Source: an uncultured Oscillospiraceae bacterium
Lineage (GTDB): Bacteria > Bacillota > Clostridia > Oscillospirales > Oscillospiraceae
Assembly (NCBI GenBank): GCA_934567355.1
Contig: CAKTJC010000009.1
Coordinates: forward strand, 1 to 64,000
DNA length: 64,000 bases
Direction: 5' to 3'
Shown: piece after piece, positions 50,971 through 59,835 of the stretch
Numbering within the stretch: the first letter of the stretch is position 1
Layout: the number at the start of each line of letters is the position of its first letter
Program-made: the position numbers and the translations under genes
The notes under the pieces: model-generated
Seen by the model: the letters and a program-made list of their open reading frames with translations, nothing else
Told to the model about the DNA's origin: nothing
Database searches by the model: none

Positions 50971-52674
50971 TTGGCAATCTACCATTTGGAGGCAAAGGTG
51001 GTCAGTCGTGGGGCTGGCCGCTCCGCTGCCGCAGCGGCGGCCTATCTGAGCTGTTCCCGGATTTACAATGACTATGACGGGATACAGCATGACTACACCC
51101 GGAAGCAGGGGCTTGTGTGGCAGCAGGTATTCCTGCCGCCGCAAGCTTCCCCAGAGTGGCAGGACCGGGAAAAGCTCTGGAATGCAGTGGAGGCAGCTGA
51201 AAAAGCAAAGGACAGCCGTCTTGCGCGGGAGTTCGTTGTGGCCCTGCCTATCGAATTAAACCAGGAGCAGCAAATTTCTCTGATTGAGAAATTTGTGCAG
51301 GAACAGTTTGTCGCGGATGGAATGTGTGCGGACGTGGCCATTCACGATACAGCCGGCCACAATCCCCATGCCCACATTCTTCTGACGGTACGTCCGTTGA
51401 ATGAACAGGGCCAATGGCAGTACAAGACAGAAAAAGAGTACCTGTGTGTCCGCAATGGTGAGGAGCGAGGCTTTACAGCCGCCGAGTTTCTGAAAGCCCA
51501 GAAAGAGGGCTGGGAGAAACAGTACCCTTATAAGGTTGGACGCAAGAAAGTCTACATGGCCTCATCCGCAGCGGAGATACAGGGCCTTGTCCGTGCGGAC
51601 AAGCACCCCAAAAGCAGCCGCTATGGCCGTCAGAATCCCATCACGCTACGCTGGAACAGCGAGGAGCAGTTGCTTCAATGGCGGGGAAATTGGGCCGCAG
51701 CTGCCAATCTCGCCTTGGAGCAAGCGGGGCATGAGGAGCGCATCGACCACCGCAGCCATGCCGCCCGTGGATTAGAGGAGACTCCAACCATACATGAGGG
51801 TGTTGCTGCCCGTGCCATGGAGCGCAAGGGTATCACCTCTGACCGCTGCGAGCTGAATCGGCGGATCAAAGCAGATAACGTCCTTTTACGCCAGCTGAAA
51901 GCGGAGCTTCAGAAGCTGGCAGCCGTCGTGGCAAAGACCATTCCTGCCATTGCGGAAGCGCTGGAGAAGGTTCGCGGCCATGTCATGCTCTGCTGCTTCA
52001 GGCTCCACCATATCCGGGGCGATCAGTATGACATTCGTCGTGCTATTGGTGTGTGGAAGCCAGAAATGGAGCGGTATATGGGTTTGGTACAACAAATCAA
52101 GGAAAAAAGCAAGAAGCGAACAGCTCTGGTCAAAGAGAAAAAGGAGCTTCCTGTTTTTCGTATCGTCCGCAGCCGGGAACTGGCTGCAAAAATTACAGGG
52201 CTGACTGAAGATTTGGAAGAATTGCGCTCTGAAAAGGCACGTCTGCTCGAAAAATTCTCTCTGGAGGATTCCACTGCCCCTGCCGCATTCCGCAAGGAGA
52301 TTGCGGCTTTGGAGAGCAGTTTGAAAAAGCTGACCGTGCAGGAGAAAAAGTATTCCGGTGAGCTGGATGAAGCGATTGCGGAATATGAAGCGTTCAAGGC
52401 ACAGTCAGCGGATGTTGACCCTGTGGAGCTTTACGATGTGCGGCTCGCAATTCGACCGGAGTATGAAAAGGCGGTGCAGGAAAGGTACACAGAAATTCTT
52501 GGTAAGGAACCAAACTCAAATGCCGTTTTCAATGCCAGGTATAATACGGACAAATTGCTGCATGAAAAGGATGATGAACGGGAGGTTCGATGGATTATCA
52601 GGCAACGGGAGAGGGAAAAACAGAAGCCTTACAGTAAACGCAGCAGAAAGCAGCACAGAGAATGGGAACGATAA
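50971..52674 (+). CDS. MobA/MobL family relaxase
   Basis: 567 residues from a TTG start (GAGGTG upstream). Catalytic Tyr25 lies in SAAAAAAYLSCSR, and the metal-binding histidines in HDTAGHNPHAHILL (125-138). The C-terminal 250 residues are coiled-coil rich. It nicks oriT and leads the strand to a recipient using a helper conjugation system, since no secretion genes are present here. Gene and nic sequence both belong to the MOBQ class. Confidence 0.92.
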   Translation: MAIYHLEAKVVSRGAGRSAAAAAAYLSCSRIYNDYDGIQHDYTRKQGLVWQQVFLPPQASPEWQDREKLWNAVEAAEKAKDSRLAREFVVALPIELNQEQQISLIEKFVQEQFVADGMCADVAIHDTAGHNPHAHILLTVRPLNEQGQWQYKTEKEYLCVRNGEERGFTAAEFLKAQKEGWEKQYPYKVGRKKVYMASSAAEIQGLVRADKHPKSSRYGRQNPITLRWNSEEQLLQWRGNWAAAANLALEQAGHEERIDHRSHAARGLEETPTIHEGVAARAMERKGITSDRCELNRRIKADNVLLRQLKAELQKLAAVVAKTIPAIAEALEKVRGHVMLCCFRLHHIRGDQYDIRRAIGVWKPEMERYMGLVQQIKEKSKKRTALVKEKKELPVFRIVRSRELAAKITGLTEDLEELRSEKARLLEKFSLEDSTAPAAFRKEIAALESSLKKLTVQEKKYSGELDEAIAEYEAFKAQSADVDPVELYDVRLAIRPEYEKAVQERYTEILGKEPNSNAVFNARYNTDKLLHEKDDEREVRWIIRQREREKQKPYSKRSRKQHREWER

Positions 52675-52728
52675 AAAGCTTTTCTCGTTGGTAGAATCGA
52701 AACCCCACAGAAATACAGAAATCATTAT

Positions 52729-52770
52729 CCCCCCAGGGGGCTTCCGCGATTGCGGAAAGCAATGTATAAT
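52729..52770 (+). promoter_or_regulatory. Metal-island promoter 1 (MATE operon)
   Basis: CCCCCCAGGGGG (52729-52740), CTTCCG (52741-52746), 18 bases, TATAAT (52765-52770). It starts 54 bases after the relaxase stop. First of five copies of the same 42-bp arrangement. Confidence 0.8.
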
Positions 52771-52805
52771 ATGTAAATTCTACAAGTGGACGGTGGATAG
52801 GTATA

Positions 52806-54200
52806 ATGGCACGAAAAGAAAAGCTGGATTTGACCACTGATCGGATTGGACCGGTAATCCTTGCCTTTGTCCTACCTCTGATGCTGGGGAGCCTCATTCA
52901 GCAGCTATATACCATGACCGATGCGGTAATTGTCGGTAGATTTGCCGGGAAAATGGGGCTTGCAGCTATTGATTCCGTGCATACGCTTTTTAAGTTTCCT
53001 ATCAATTTTATGAATGGTCTGGCTGCGGGGGCTACAATCTTGATCTCGTCTGCCTTTGGAGCCAAGAACGCCTGGCAAACCCGGCAAAGCGTTCAGTCGT
53101 CTATGGCGGTTGCCATGATTCTGGGGGTGGTTGCTTCCGTAGGTGGTGTTTTGCTATCCCCCTGGCTGCTGCAGCTACTGTCTGTTCCACAGGATATTTA
53201 CGGGCAAACACTGACCTATACCCGCATTTATTTCGGCGGCCTGTGGGCTATGGTCCTGTATAATATGATTGCCGGGATTTTACGGGCTATGGGGGATACA
53301 AAGAGGCCGCTGTATGTCCTGGTCACCTCGTGTATCGTAAATATACTGGGGGATATTCTATTGGTGGGTGTATTCCGTATGGGTGTAGCCGGGGCCGCTG
53401 CCGCTACCGCAGCAGCGCAGATCATCAGTGCCGCCGCCATCTGCCGCTGCTTGGATCGTACCCTGGAGGGTGGTATCTTTGGGGCAAATCAAATCCGCAT
53501 TCCGGTAGGAGATATGCGTTCTATTTTCAAAACCGGTATGCCGCTGGCGCTCCAATCCACCCTATTCCCCATTGCCAACACCATTGTCCAGGCTGGGGTA
53601 AATCAGATGGGAACGGATGCCATAGCGGCCTGGGGTATCTGCGGAAAGCTGGATATGCTGATCTGGCTGATTGCGGATACCATGTCACCAGCGTTGACGA
53701 CCTATGTGGCGCAGAATATCGGGGCAAAACAGTGGCACCGGGTCAGACGGGGAACATTGACGGGGGCCGCTATGTCTGCCGGAGCCGTCGGTATGGTCAG
53801 CTTGGTGCTGTATGTCGGGGCGGGCACGTTCGGGCGCTGGTTTATTGCGGAAGCGGATGCGGCGCAGATTATCCCCTTGGTGTCCCATTATATGGCGTTA
53901 ATGTGTCCGTTCTATGTGTTTTACACCTTTGCGGAGTCTTTTTCCGGGGCTTGCTGCGGCACCGGCAATACCCTTGCCCCTATGGTAACGACGCTTTTGA
54001 CCATCTGCCTGTTTCGGGTCATCGGCATCCTGTTTGTGCTTCCTAGGTATGAAAGTATGGATTGCATTATTGGGATATACATTTCGTCCTGGATCCTTTC
54101 CGGGGCGGCGTTTGCGGCTATGTTTGCTTATAAGTTTACGGGGAAACCTGGAAATAGCCCCGTGTGGAAAAATCTGGCAAATGAGGAGAGCACTACATGA
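52806..54200 (+). CDS. MATE family efflux transporter
   Basis: 464 residues, twelve membrane segments in two halves; IGPVILAFVLPLMLGSLIQQ near the start and the second-half MPLALQSTLFPIANTIVQAG are typical of the DinF/NorM-like group. It exports a small molecule using Na+ or H+. Coupled by a 4-base overlap to a methyltransferase gene, which suggests that the exported compound is methylated or that both protect against it. Confidence 0.88.
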   Translation: MARKEKLDLTTDRIGPVILAFVLPLMLGSLIQQLYTMTDAVIVGRFAGKMGLAAIDSVHTLFKFPINFMNGLAAGATILISSAFGAKNAWQTRQSVQSSMAVAMILGVVASVGGVLLSPWLLQLLSVPQDIYGQTLTYTRIYFGGLWAMVLYNMIAGILRAMGDTKRPLYVLVTSCIVNILGDILLVGVFRMGVAGAAAATAAAQIISAAAICRCLDRTLEGGIFGANQIRIPVGDMRSIFKTGMPLALQSTLFPIANTIVQAGVNQMGTDAIAAWGICGKLDMLIWLIADTMSPALTTYVAQNIGAKQWHRVRRGTLTGAAMSAGAVGMVSLVLYVGAGTFGRWFIAEADAAQIIPLVSHYMALMCPFYVFYTFAESFSGACCGTGNTLAPMVTTLLTICLFRVIGILFVLPRYESMDCIIGIYISSWILSGAAFAAMFAYKFTGKPGNSPVWKNLANEESTT

Positions 54201-54931
54201 ACAATCAGGAAATGGAAAACCGCATTGTGCGGTATTGGACAATCCGTTCCCATGATTTTGGGACGATTCGGAAAAATGAGCTGAGCAATGCCATGGGCAG
54301 ACGCTGGCTGACGGAATTGGAGACGCTGCTGCCACCGGGAAACCACCTTCGTATTCTGGATGTTGGTACCGGAACAGGCTTTTTTGCCATTCTGATGGCG
54401 CATTTGGGTCATCAAGTCACAGGCATTGACTTAACGCCTGCCATGCTGGAGGAGGCTTCCACTATGGCGGCAAGCCTGGAGCTGGATATCGACTTTCGGC
54501 AGATGGATGCCCAGCAGCTGGATTTCCCGGATGACACTTTCGATGTGGTTCTCAGTCGGAACCTGACCTGGACCCTACCGGAGCCGGAGAAGGCCTATGC
54601 CCAGTGGTACCGGGTATTAAAGCCCGGCGGAATGCTTCTGAACTTCGACGCGGACTATGCCGAAAATGTCCGCAGCGAGAGTACCCAGAACTGTTCCGTG
54701 GCCCCGGACAGTCCCTATGGCCATGTGGGCATGACGCAGGCTCTGGTAGATGAAAACAACGCTATCACGTTGGCTATGGATGTAGGGCAGAAGCGGCCGG
54801 AATGGGACATCGCCGTGCTCAAAAAGCTTGGCTTTACGGATTGCCGGGCAGACTTGACAGTGGGACAGAGAGTTCTGGAGGATGCAGACCTGGTAAACGC
54901 ACCTATGTTTGGGATTTATGCGAGAAAATAA
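54197..54931 (+). CDS. Class I SAM methyltransferase, paralogue A
   Basis: 244 residues. Motif I ILDVGTGTGFFAILMA with the acidic TGIDLTPAM after it, then RQMDAQQLDFPDDTFDVVLS and RNLTWTLPEPEKAY. It is clearly paralogous to the gene at 63139 (RNVTWNLHDPEKAYGHW). It methylates an unknown small acceptor. Second gene of the MATE operon. Confidence 0.88.
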   Translation: MNNQEMENRIVRYWTIRSHDFGTIRKNELSNAMGRRWLTELETLLPPGNHLRILDVGTGTGFFAILMAHLGHQVTGIDLTPAMLEEASTMAASLELDIDFRQMDAQQLDFPDDTFDVVLSRNLTWTLPEPEKAYAQWYRVLKPGGMLLNFDADYAENVRSESTQNCSVAPDSPYGHVGMTQALVDENNAITLAMDVGQKRPEWDIAVLKKLGFTDCRADLTVGQRVLEDADLVNAPMFGIYARK

Positions 54932-54946
54932 AATGAGGAAATCTAT

Positions 54947-54988
54947 CCCCCAGGGGGGCTTCCGCCGGGAAGCGAAGCATGATAAGAT
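54947..54988 (+). promoter_or_regulatory. Metal-island promoter 2 (Fec operon)
   Basis: CCCCCAGGGGGG (54947-54958), CTTCCG (54959-54964), 18 bases, TAAGAT (54983-54988). Confidence 0.78.
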
Positions 54989-55030
54989 AGCGAAGGAAAA
55001 AGATACTGACCATTTTCTGGTGATTTCAAA

Positions 55031-55065
55031 CACCGCACGGCAGGAAAGTCCGTGCGGCGTTTTTT
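55031..55065 (+). terminator. Leader hairpin with T run before fecCD
   Basis: CCGCACGG (55033-55040) pairs with CCGTGCGG (55050-55057) and is followed by six T directly ahead of the coding start. A terminator placed in the leader implies attenuation control. Confidence 0.7.
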
Positions 55066-55086
55066 GTGAAAGAGAGAAGGATGTCC

Positions 55087-56133
55087 ATGGGAAAGCAGCG
55101 TAGAAATCGTTTGGCAATTCTCTCCATGGCTCTGGCTGTGGTGATTTTAGGTGTGTTCTGCCTGTTTGTAGGGGTGTCCAACCTATCCTTTGCGGAGTGC
55201 CTGTCGGCGCTGGCAAAGAAAGGAAACCCTTCGGCCGTGCGTATTCTGTGGAATATCCGCATTCCCCGTGTGCTTGCCGCTGTCATTGCGGGGGCAGGGC
55301 TGGCCGTATCGGGCCTAATCATGCAGACGGTGCTGAATAACCCTATGGCATCCCCGTCCACCCTGGGCGTATCCAACGCGGCGGTATTCGGGGCGAACCT
55401 TTCCATTATTGCCTTTGCGGGAGGATTCCTTTCTACGGGCAACAACGTGAACAATTTTTCTGTGGGTGCGAATCCTTTTGCCACCAGTCTGATGGCGTTC
55501 CTTTTCTCCACCGCTTCTATCCTACTGATTTTGGGGCTGTGCACGGTCCGGTCCTTCTCTCCCAATGTGGTGGTTTTATCCGGCATGGCTATTGGCTCCC
55601 TCTGGACGGCGGCAACCACCATTTTGCAGTTCTATGCCACGGATGTGGGAATTGCCGCTGCCGTGGTCTGGAACTTTGGCGACCTGGGCAGGGCAACCTA
55701 TCGGACGGATTGGATTATGCTGGCTGTTGTGACAGTCGGCGTTCTCTTTTTCCTACTGGTGTCCTGGCAGCTGAATGCCCTGCTGAGCGGGGAGGCCACG
55801 GCGAAAACCATGGGTGTCCCGGTAGAAGGGCTGCGGTTTGTCTGTCTTCTGCTGGCCTCCATAATGACGGCGGTGTGCGTGTCCTTCCTGGGAGTCATTG
55901 GCTTTGTGGGAATCATCTGCCCCCATACGGTGAAAAAGCTGTTGGGGCAGGACCACCGAGTTACGGTTCCGGCCTCCGCCCTGGCAGGAAGTCTGCTGCT
56001 TCTGCTGGCGGATACAGTATCCCGAAGCATGGGAAGCGGCTCGGCCCTGCCGGTGGGGGCCATCACTTCCATGCTGGGCGCGCCCTTCTTCCTGGCCATC
56101 ATCTTTTCGGAAAAGGGGAAAAGCAAATGCTGA
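55087..56133 (+). CDS. FecCD-type ABC transporter permease
   Basis: 348 residues from ATG 55087 (GAAGG six bases upstream; ATG 55081 and GTG 55066 are alternatives). Ten hydrophobic segments with family motifs NIRIPRVLAAVIAGAGLAVS, MQTVLNNPMASPSTLGVSNA and, near the end, GVIGFVGIICPHTVKKLLG. Imports iron-siderophore, haem, cobalamin or nickel/cobalt chelates. It overlaps the ATPase gene by 7 bases. Confidence 0.9.
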   Translation: MGKQRRNRLAILSMALAVVILGVFCLFVGVSNLSFAECLSALAKKGNPSAVRILWNIRIPRVLAAVIAGAGLAVSGLIMQTVLNNPMASPSTLGVSNAAVFGANLSIIAFAGGFLSTGNNVNNFSVGANPFATSLMAFLFSTASILLILGLCTVRSFSPNVVVLSGMAIGSLWTAATTILQFYATDVGIAAAVVWNFGDLGRATYRTDWIMLAVVTVGVLFFLLVSWQLNALLSGEATAKTMGVPVEGLRFVCLLLASIMTAVCVSFLGVIGFVGIICPHTVKKLLGQDHRVTVPASALAGSLLLLLADTVSRSMGSGSALPVGAITSMLGAPFFLAIIFSEKGKSKC

Positions 56134-56882
56134 AATGTGAGGATATCCGGTTTCGCTACGGAAGAACCGGCCCCTTTGTGCTCAATGGCGCGTCCCTGGA
56201 ACTGGATGCCGGGGAGATCGGTATTCTGCTTGGGAAAAACGGCGCGGGAAAAACCACTCTGTTCAAAAGCATCCTGGGTATTCAGAAGCCCTCCGGCGGC
56301 TACGTCACCTTTGACGGGGAGAACCTGCTGAAGCTGCCCCGGCGGGAACGGGCCAGAAAAATTGCCTACGTTCCCCAGGATATTCAGTTTGGAGAGTTAA
56401 GCGTACTCGATTCCGTCCTTATGGGCCGGGTTTCTTACTTCGGGCTGAAAGCGGGGTCGGAGGACTACCGGGCGGTGGAGAAAATCCTGGAGGACATGGG
56501 CTTGACCACCTATGCGGACCGGAATGTGGATGCCCTCTCCGGGGGCGAACGGCAGAAAATCGCCATTGCCCGAGCCATGGCCCAGGAACCGAAGCTCATG
56601 GTTTTTGACGAGCCTACCGGAAATCTGGATATTGCCAACGAGCATCTGATTCTGGCGGAAGCAAAGAAGCTTGCCCGGGAGAAGGGCATTGCAGTGCTGT
56701 CTTCCCTCCACGACCTGAACCAGGCGCTTTCCTTTGGAGACAAGTTTTTCTTTCTGAAGGACGGCATTGTGAAGTACACCGGTGGGAAAGAGATATTCCG
56801 GGAAGAGATCATCGAAGATATTTTTGGCCTGCGGGTCAGAATTGTCGAAATAGAGAACCAGAAAGTGATATTAGGAGGCTGA
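56127..56882 (+). CDS. FecE-type ABC transporter ATPase
   Basis: 251 residues from ATG 56127. GKNGAGKTTLFKS, LSGGERQKIAIARA, MVFDEPTGNLDIAN and SLHDLNQAL are present. Powers the FecCD permease. The binding protein follows after 5 bases. Confidence 0.92.
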   Translation: MLKCEDIRFRYGRTGPFVLNGASLELDAGEIGILLGKNGAGKTTLFKSILGIQKPSGGYVTFDGENLLKLPRRERARKIAYVPQDIQFGELSVLDSVLMGRVSYFGLKAGSEDYRAVEKILEDMGLTTYADRNVDALSGGERQKIAIARAMAQEPKLMVFDEPTGNLDIANEHLILAEAKKLAREKGIAVLSSLHDLNQALSFGDKFFFLKDGIVKYTGGKEIFREEIIEDIFGLRVRIVEIENQKVILGG

Positions 56883-56887
56883 CAAAA

Positions 56888-58108
56888 ATGAGAAAGAAAA
56901 TCCTTGCGTTCCTTTGCGCCGCCGCTATGCTGTTGACCATGACGGCCTGCGGCAGCAGCGCACCTGCGGAAACCACCCAGACCACCGCCGCGGCAACCCA
57001 GCCGGAAACCGTCCCGGAAACCACCGCCGCCCCTACGGAAGCGGCGGAAGTGACCGTTACCGACATGATTGGCCGGGAAGTCACGGTTATCCCCGGCAGC
57101 TATAAAAGCGTTGTCTGCATCGGTGCCGGTGCCTTGAGAATGTATTCCTACATTGGGGACGTAGCCCTGCTCGGCGGTGTGGAGGACATTGACAACACTA
57201 CCCTGGAGGATCGGCCCAAGATGTTTGATGCTGTGGCTCGGCCCTATGTGTTGGCCTATGGAGATGTGTTCAATACGCTGCCTTCCTGCGGCGTGGGCGG
57301 CCCCCAGGCACAGACCGCGGAAGCGGAGAAAATTCTGTCCTGCACACCGGATATCGTCATTTCCGAGTACGAGGATGTGGAGAAGGAGGATGCCCTGCAG
57401 GAGCAGCTGGGTGTACCGGTCATTACCCTGAAAGCAGGCTCCAAGGGCGTGTTTGACGATGCCTTCTCCGGCTCTATGGAACTGCTGGGCAAGGTTTTTG
57501 ACCGGGAGGAAAAGGCCCAGGCCCTGGTGGAGTTTGTCAAGAGCGAGGCGGCGGAGATCAGCAGCCGCACGGCAGGTATTGCTGACGAGGAAAAGCCCAG
57601 CGTCTATGTCTGCGGCCTGGGCAACTGGGGCACCACCAATCATCTAATGACAGCAGAAAACTATGTGTCCTTCCAGGTGGCCAATGTGAAGAATGTCCTC
57701 TCCGGCACCGGGATCCAGGGCATTGGACCCATCGAGGCGGAAAAGTTTGTGGAGATTGGTGACAGCACGGACATTATGATCCTGGATGCGGCGGCTGTGA
57801 AAAACATCAAGCCCCTCTACCAGGAGGACCCTACCATGTTCGATACCTGCAAAGCATGGCAGAACGGGGAAGTGTACCTGGAAATGGCCTACAACGCCTA
57901 CTATACCAATTTTGAAATCGCCCTTATTAATACCTGGTTTATTGCTAAGACCGTGTATCCGGAGCAGTTCCAGGATATTGACCTGACCGCCAAGACCAAC
58001 GAGGTGACCAAGGCATTCCTTGGCCAGGAGCTGGCAGAGCAAATCTTCGCTTGCCCCTCCAGCTTCGGCGGCTACCAGAAGATCGACACTGCTGTATTCT
58101 TTAACTAA
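56888..58108 (+). CDS. Metal-chelate binding lipoprotein (FecB/TroA-like)
   Basis: 406 residues. Signal with lipobox LTMTAC, then an Ala/Thr/Glu linker to about residue 50, then VTVTDMIGREVTVIPGSYKS, the usual start of class III binding proteins. Central SEYEDVEKEDALQEQLGV and PVITLKAG. The ligand is not evident from sequence; a Ni/Co or other metal complex is likely from context with CbiMNQO and the sensor. Confidence 0.87.
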   Translation: MRKKILAFLCAAAMLLTMTACGSSAPAETTQTTAAATQPETVPETTAAPTEAAEVTVTDMIGREVTVIPGSYKSVVCIGAGALRMYSYIGDVALLGGVEDIDNTTLEDRPKMFDAVARPYVLAYGDVFNTLPSCGVGGPQAQTAEAEKILSCTPDIVISEYEDVEKEDALQEQLGVPVITLKAGSKGVFDDAFSGSMELLGKVFDREEKAQALVEFVKSEAAEISSRTAGIADEEKPSVYVCGLGNWGTTNHLMTAENYVSFQVANVKNVLSGTGIQGIGPIEAEKFVEIGDSTDIMILDAAAVKNIKPLYQEDPTMFDTCKAWQNGEVYLEMAYNAYYTNFEIALINTWFIAKTVYPEQFQDIDLTAKTNEVTKAFLGQELAEQIFACPSSFGGYQKIDTAVFFN

Positions 58109-58119
58109 AAATGGACTTA

Positions 58120-58146
58120 GGCGCAGCCTCTCGAAGGGGCTGCGCC
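58120..58146 (+). other. Hairpin between binding-protein and methyltransferase genes
   Basis: GGCGCAGCC pairs with GGCTGCGCC. No T run follows, so it probably stabilises or partly terminates the transcript. Confidence 0.55.
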
Positions 58147-58169
58147 ATCGGTGCTGAAAGGAACGAACT

Positions 58170-59075
58170 ATGGATAAGAAAGACGTTATCGAATTTTTTG
58201 ACCGCTGCGCCCCTACCTGGGACGAGGAAATGGTGGTAAACGACAGGATCATAGAAACGATTCTGGACAATGCCGAGGTTGGACCGGGGCAGGATATTTT
58301 GGATGTAGCCTGCGGGACCGGCGTGATGTTCCCCTACTATCTGAAGCGGAACGTCGCCTCTGTCACCGGAATCGATATCTCCCCGGAAATGGCGAAAATC
58401 GCAACGGAGAAGTTTACGGGAGAGCCCAAAATCACGGTGGTCTGCGGCGACGTGGAACAGTGGCAGCCGGGAAAGAAATTTGACCGGATCGTGGTCTACA
58501 ACGCCTTTCCTCACTTTCCCAATCCCAAGCACTTGCTGAAGGTCCTGGCAGACCTTTTGAAGGATGGAGGACGGCTGACCATTGCCCACGGAGCCAGCCG
58601 GGAAACCATCGATGCCCACCATCACGGCAGCGCCAGCAAGGTATCCAATGGCCTGATGGAGGCGGAAAAACTGGTCAGGCTCTTTGATGCCCACTACGAT
58701 GTGGAGGTCATGATCTCCAACAGCCGGATGTACCAGGTCAGCGGCGTAAAGCGGGATCTGCTGGTCCATGAGCACTGCGGTGTTCCCCACAGCCATGGCG
58801 GCCTGACCCACAGCCACACCCATGGAGAGCTGCCCCATACCCATGCCCCGGAGGAGGGGGCAACACCCCTGGATGAGCTGCTGACCCTGATGAAATACCT
58901 GGTCAGCCACAATGATGCCCATGCTCAGGAGGTGGCAAATCTGGCCGGGGACCTGCTGTCCGCCGGAAAAAATGTAGCCTATGACGAGATCATGGACGCG
59001 GTAGCGGACTTCGATTCAGTAAATGCCAAGCTGGCGGCGATTTTGAATCAGCTGTCAACAGAGGACGATCTGTAA
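58170..59075 (+). CDS. SAM methyltransferase with His-rich metal-binding tail
   Basis: 301 residues. Residues 1-195 are a class I methyltransferase (ILDVACGTG at 43-51, VTGIDISPEM after it). Residues 200-225 are a histidine-rich loop with about ten His and one Cys (HEHCGVPHSHGG, HSHTHGE, PHTH). Residues 230-301 are a helical tail (LDELLTLMKYLVSHNDAHAQ). The His loop is like those of nickel and cobalt chaperones. It probably binds metal and either senses it or presents a metal-ligand to the enzyme. Located at the end of the Fec operon; GAAAGGAAC precedes the ATG. Confidence 0.85.
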   Translation: MDKKDVIEFFDRCAPTWDEEMVVNDRIIETILDNAEVGPGQDILDVACGTGVMFPYYLKRNVASVTGIDISPEMAKIATEKFTGEPKITVVCGDVEQWQPGKKFDRIVVYNAFPHFPNPKHLLKVLADLLKDGGRLTIAHGASRETIDAHHHGSASKVSNGLMEAEKLVRLFDAHYDVEVMISNSRMYQVSGVKRDLLVHEHCGVPHSHGGLTHSHTHGELPHTHAPEEGATPLDELLTLMKYLVSHNDAHAQEVANLAGDLLSAGKNVAYDEIMDAVADFDSVNAKLAAILNQLSTEDDL

Positions 59076-59111
59076 TACGCCGGTGTATCTATGGGGCTGC
59101 TCTATGTGCAA

Positions 59112-59831
59112 TTATGGCCTTTGCAAACAGAAGGGCAGCTCCATCCGGTTTGCTTCCAGCAGTTTCTGATCCCGGAGAATGGTATCCGTGTCGCCGTCCG
59201 CGGCGATGCGTCCGTGGGACAGTAGGATCACCCTCTGGCATGTATCCAGAATCATATCCAGATCATGGGAAGCAATGAGCTTTGTCTGAGGTAGTCGGTT
59301 GATGGTGTTTATGACCGTGCGGCGGTTGCAGGGGTCCAGGGCGGTGGAAGGTTCGTCCATGACAACCATTTCCGGTTCCATAGCCAGGATGGTGGCGATG
59401 GCGGCCATCCGTTTCTCGCCGCCGGACAGCTTGTGATTGTGCCGATGCTTCAGCTCTTCCAGATTCAAATCCCGGAGAACCCGATCTACCCGCGTCTCCG
59501 CTTCTTCTTTGGATAGACCGTAATTCAGAGGTCCGAAAATCATGTCCTCATAGACGGTAGGCATAAACATTTGATTGTCTGAATCCTGTAAAACAAAGCC
59601 AATCTTCTGCCGGATCACCGGCAGATTTTTCTTTTCTACCGGCAACCCATCCACAAGAATTTGACCTTCCCCTTGCAGCAGTCCCAGCATCAGCTTCATG
59701 ATTGTGGATTTCCCCGCACCATTGGCACCGATCAGGCCCACAGTTTCCCCCTTGCGGATAGAAAAATTCAGATTGTCAATGACCGGGATTCCGGCCTCAT
59801 ACGAAAAGGAAACATTGCGAAATTCCAGCAT
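59112..59831 (-). CDS. cbiO: Cobalt/nickel ECF transporter ATPase CbiO
   Basis: 239 residues. GANGAGKSTIMKL, DSDNQMFMPTVYEDMIFGP (the CbiO-type Q-loop), LSGGEKRMAAIATIL, VVMDEPSTALDP and SHDLDMI. Last gene of cbiMN-cbiQ-cbiO on the minus strand, 4 bases after cbiQ. Confidence 0.9.
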   Translation of the reverse strand: MLEFRNVSFSYEAGIPVIDNLNFSIRKGETVGLIGANGAGKSTIMKLMLGLLQGEGQILVDGLPVEKKNLPVIRQKIGFVLQDSDNQMFMPTVYEDMIFGPLNYGLSKEEAETRVDRVLRDLNLEELKHRHNHKLSGGEKRMAAIATILAMEPEMVVMDEPSTALDPCNRRTVINTINRLPQTKLIASHDLDMILDTCQRVILLSHGRIAADGDTDTILRDQKLLEANRMELPFCLQRP

Positions 59832-59835
59832 ACTG

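Noticed and set aside
55539..56126. Upstream extension of the FecE-like ATPase frame
   Set aside because: Reads through the FecCD gene in another frame; the ATPase starts at ATG 56127, where its homologues begin.
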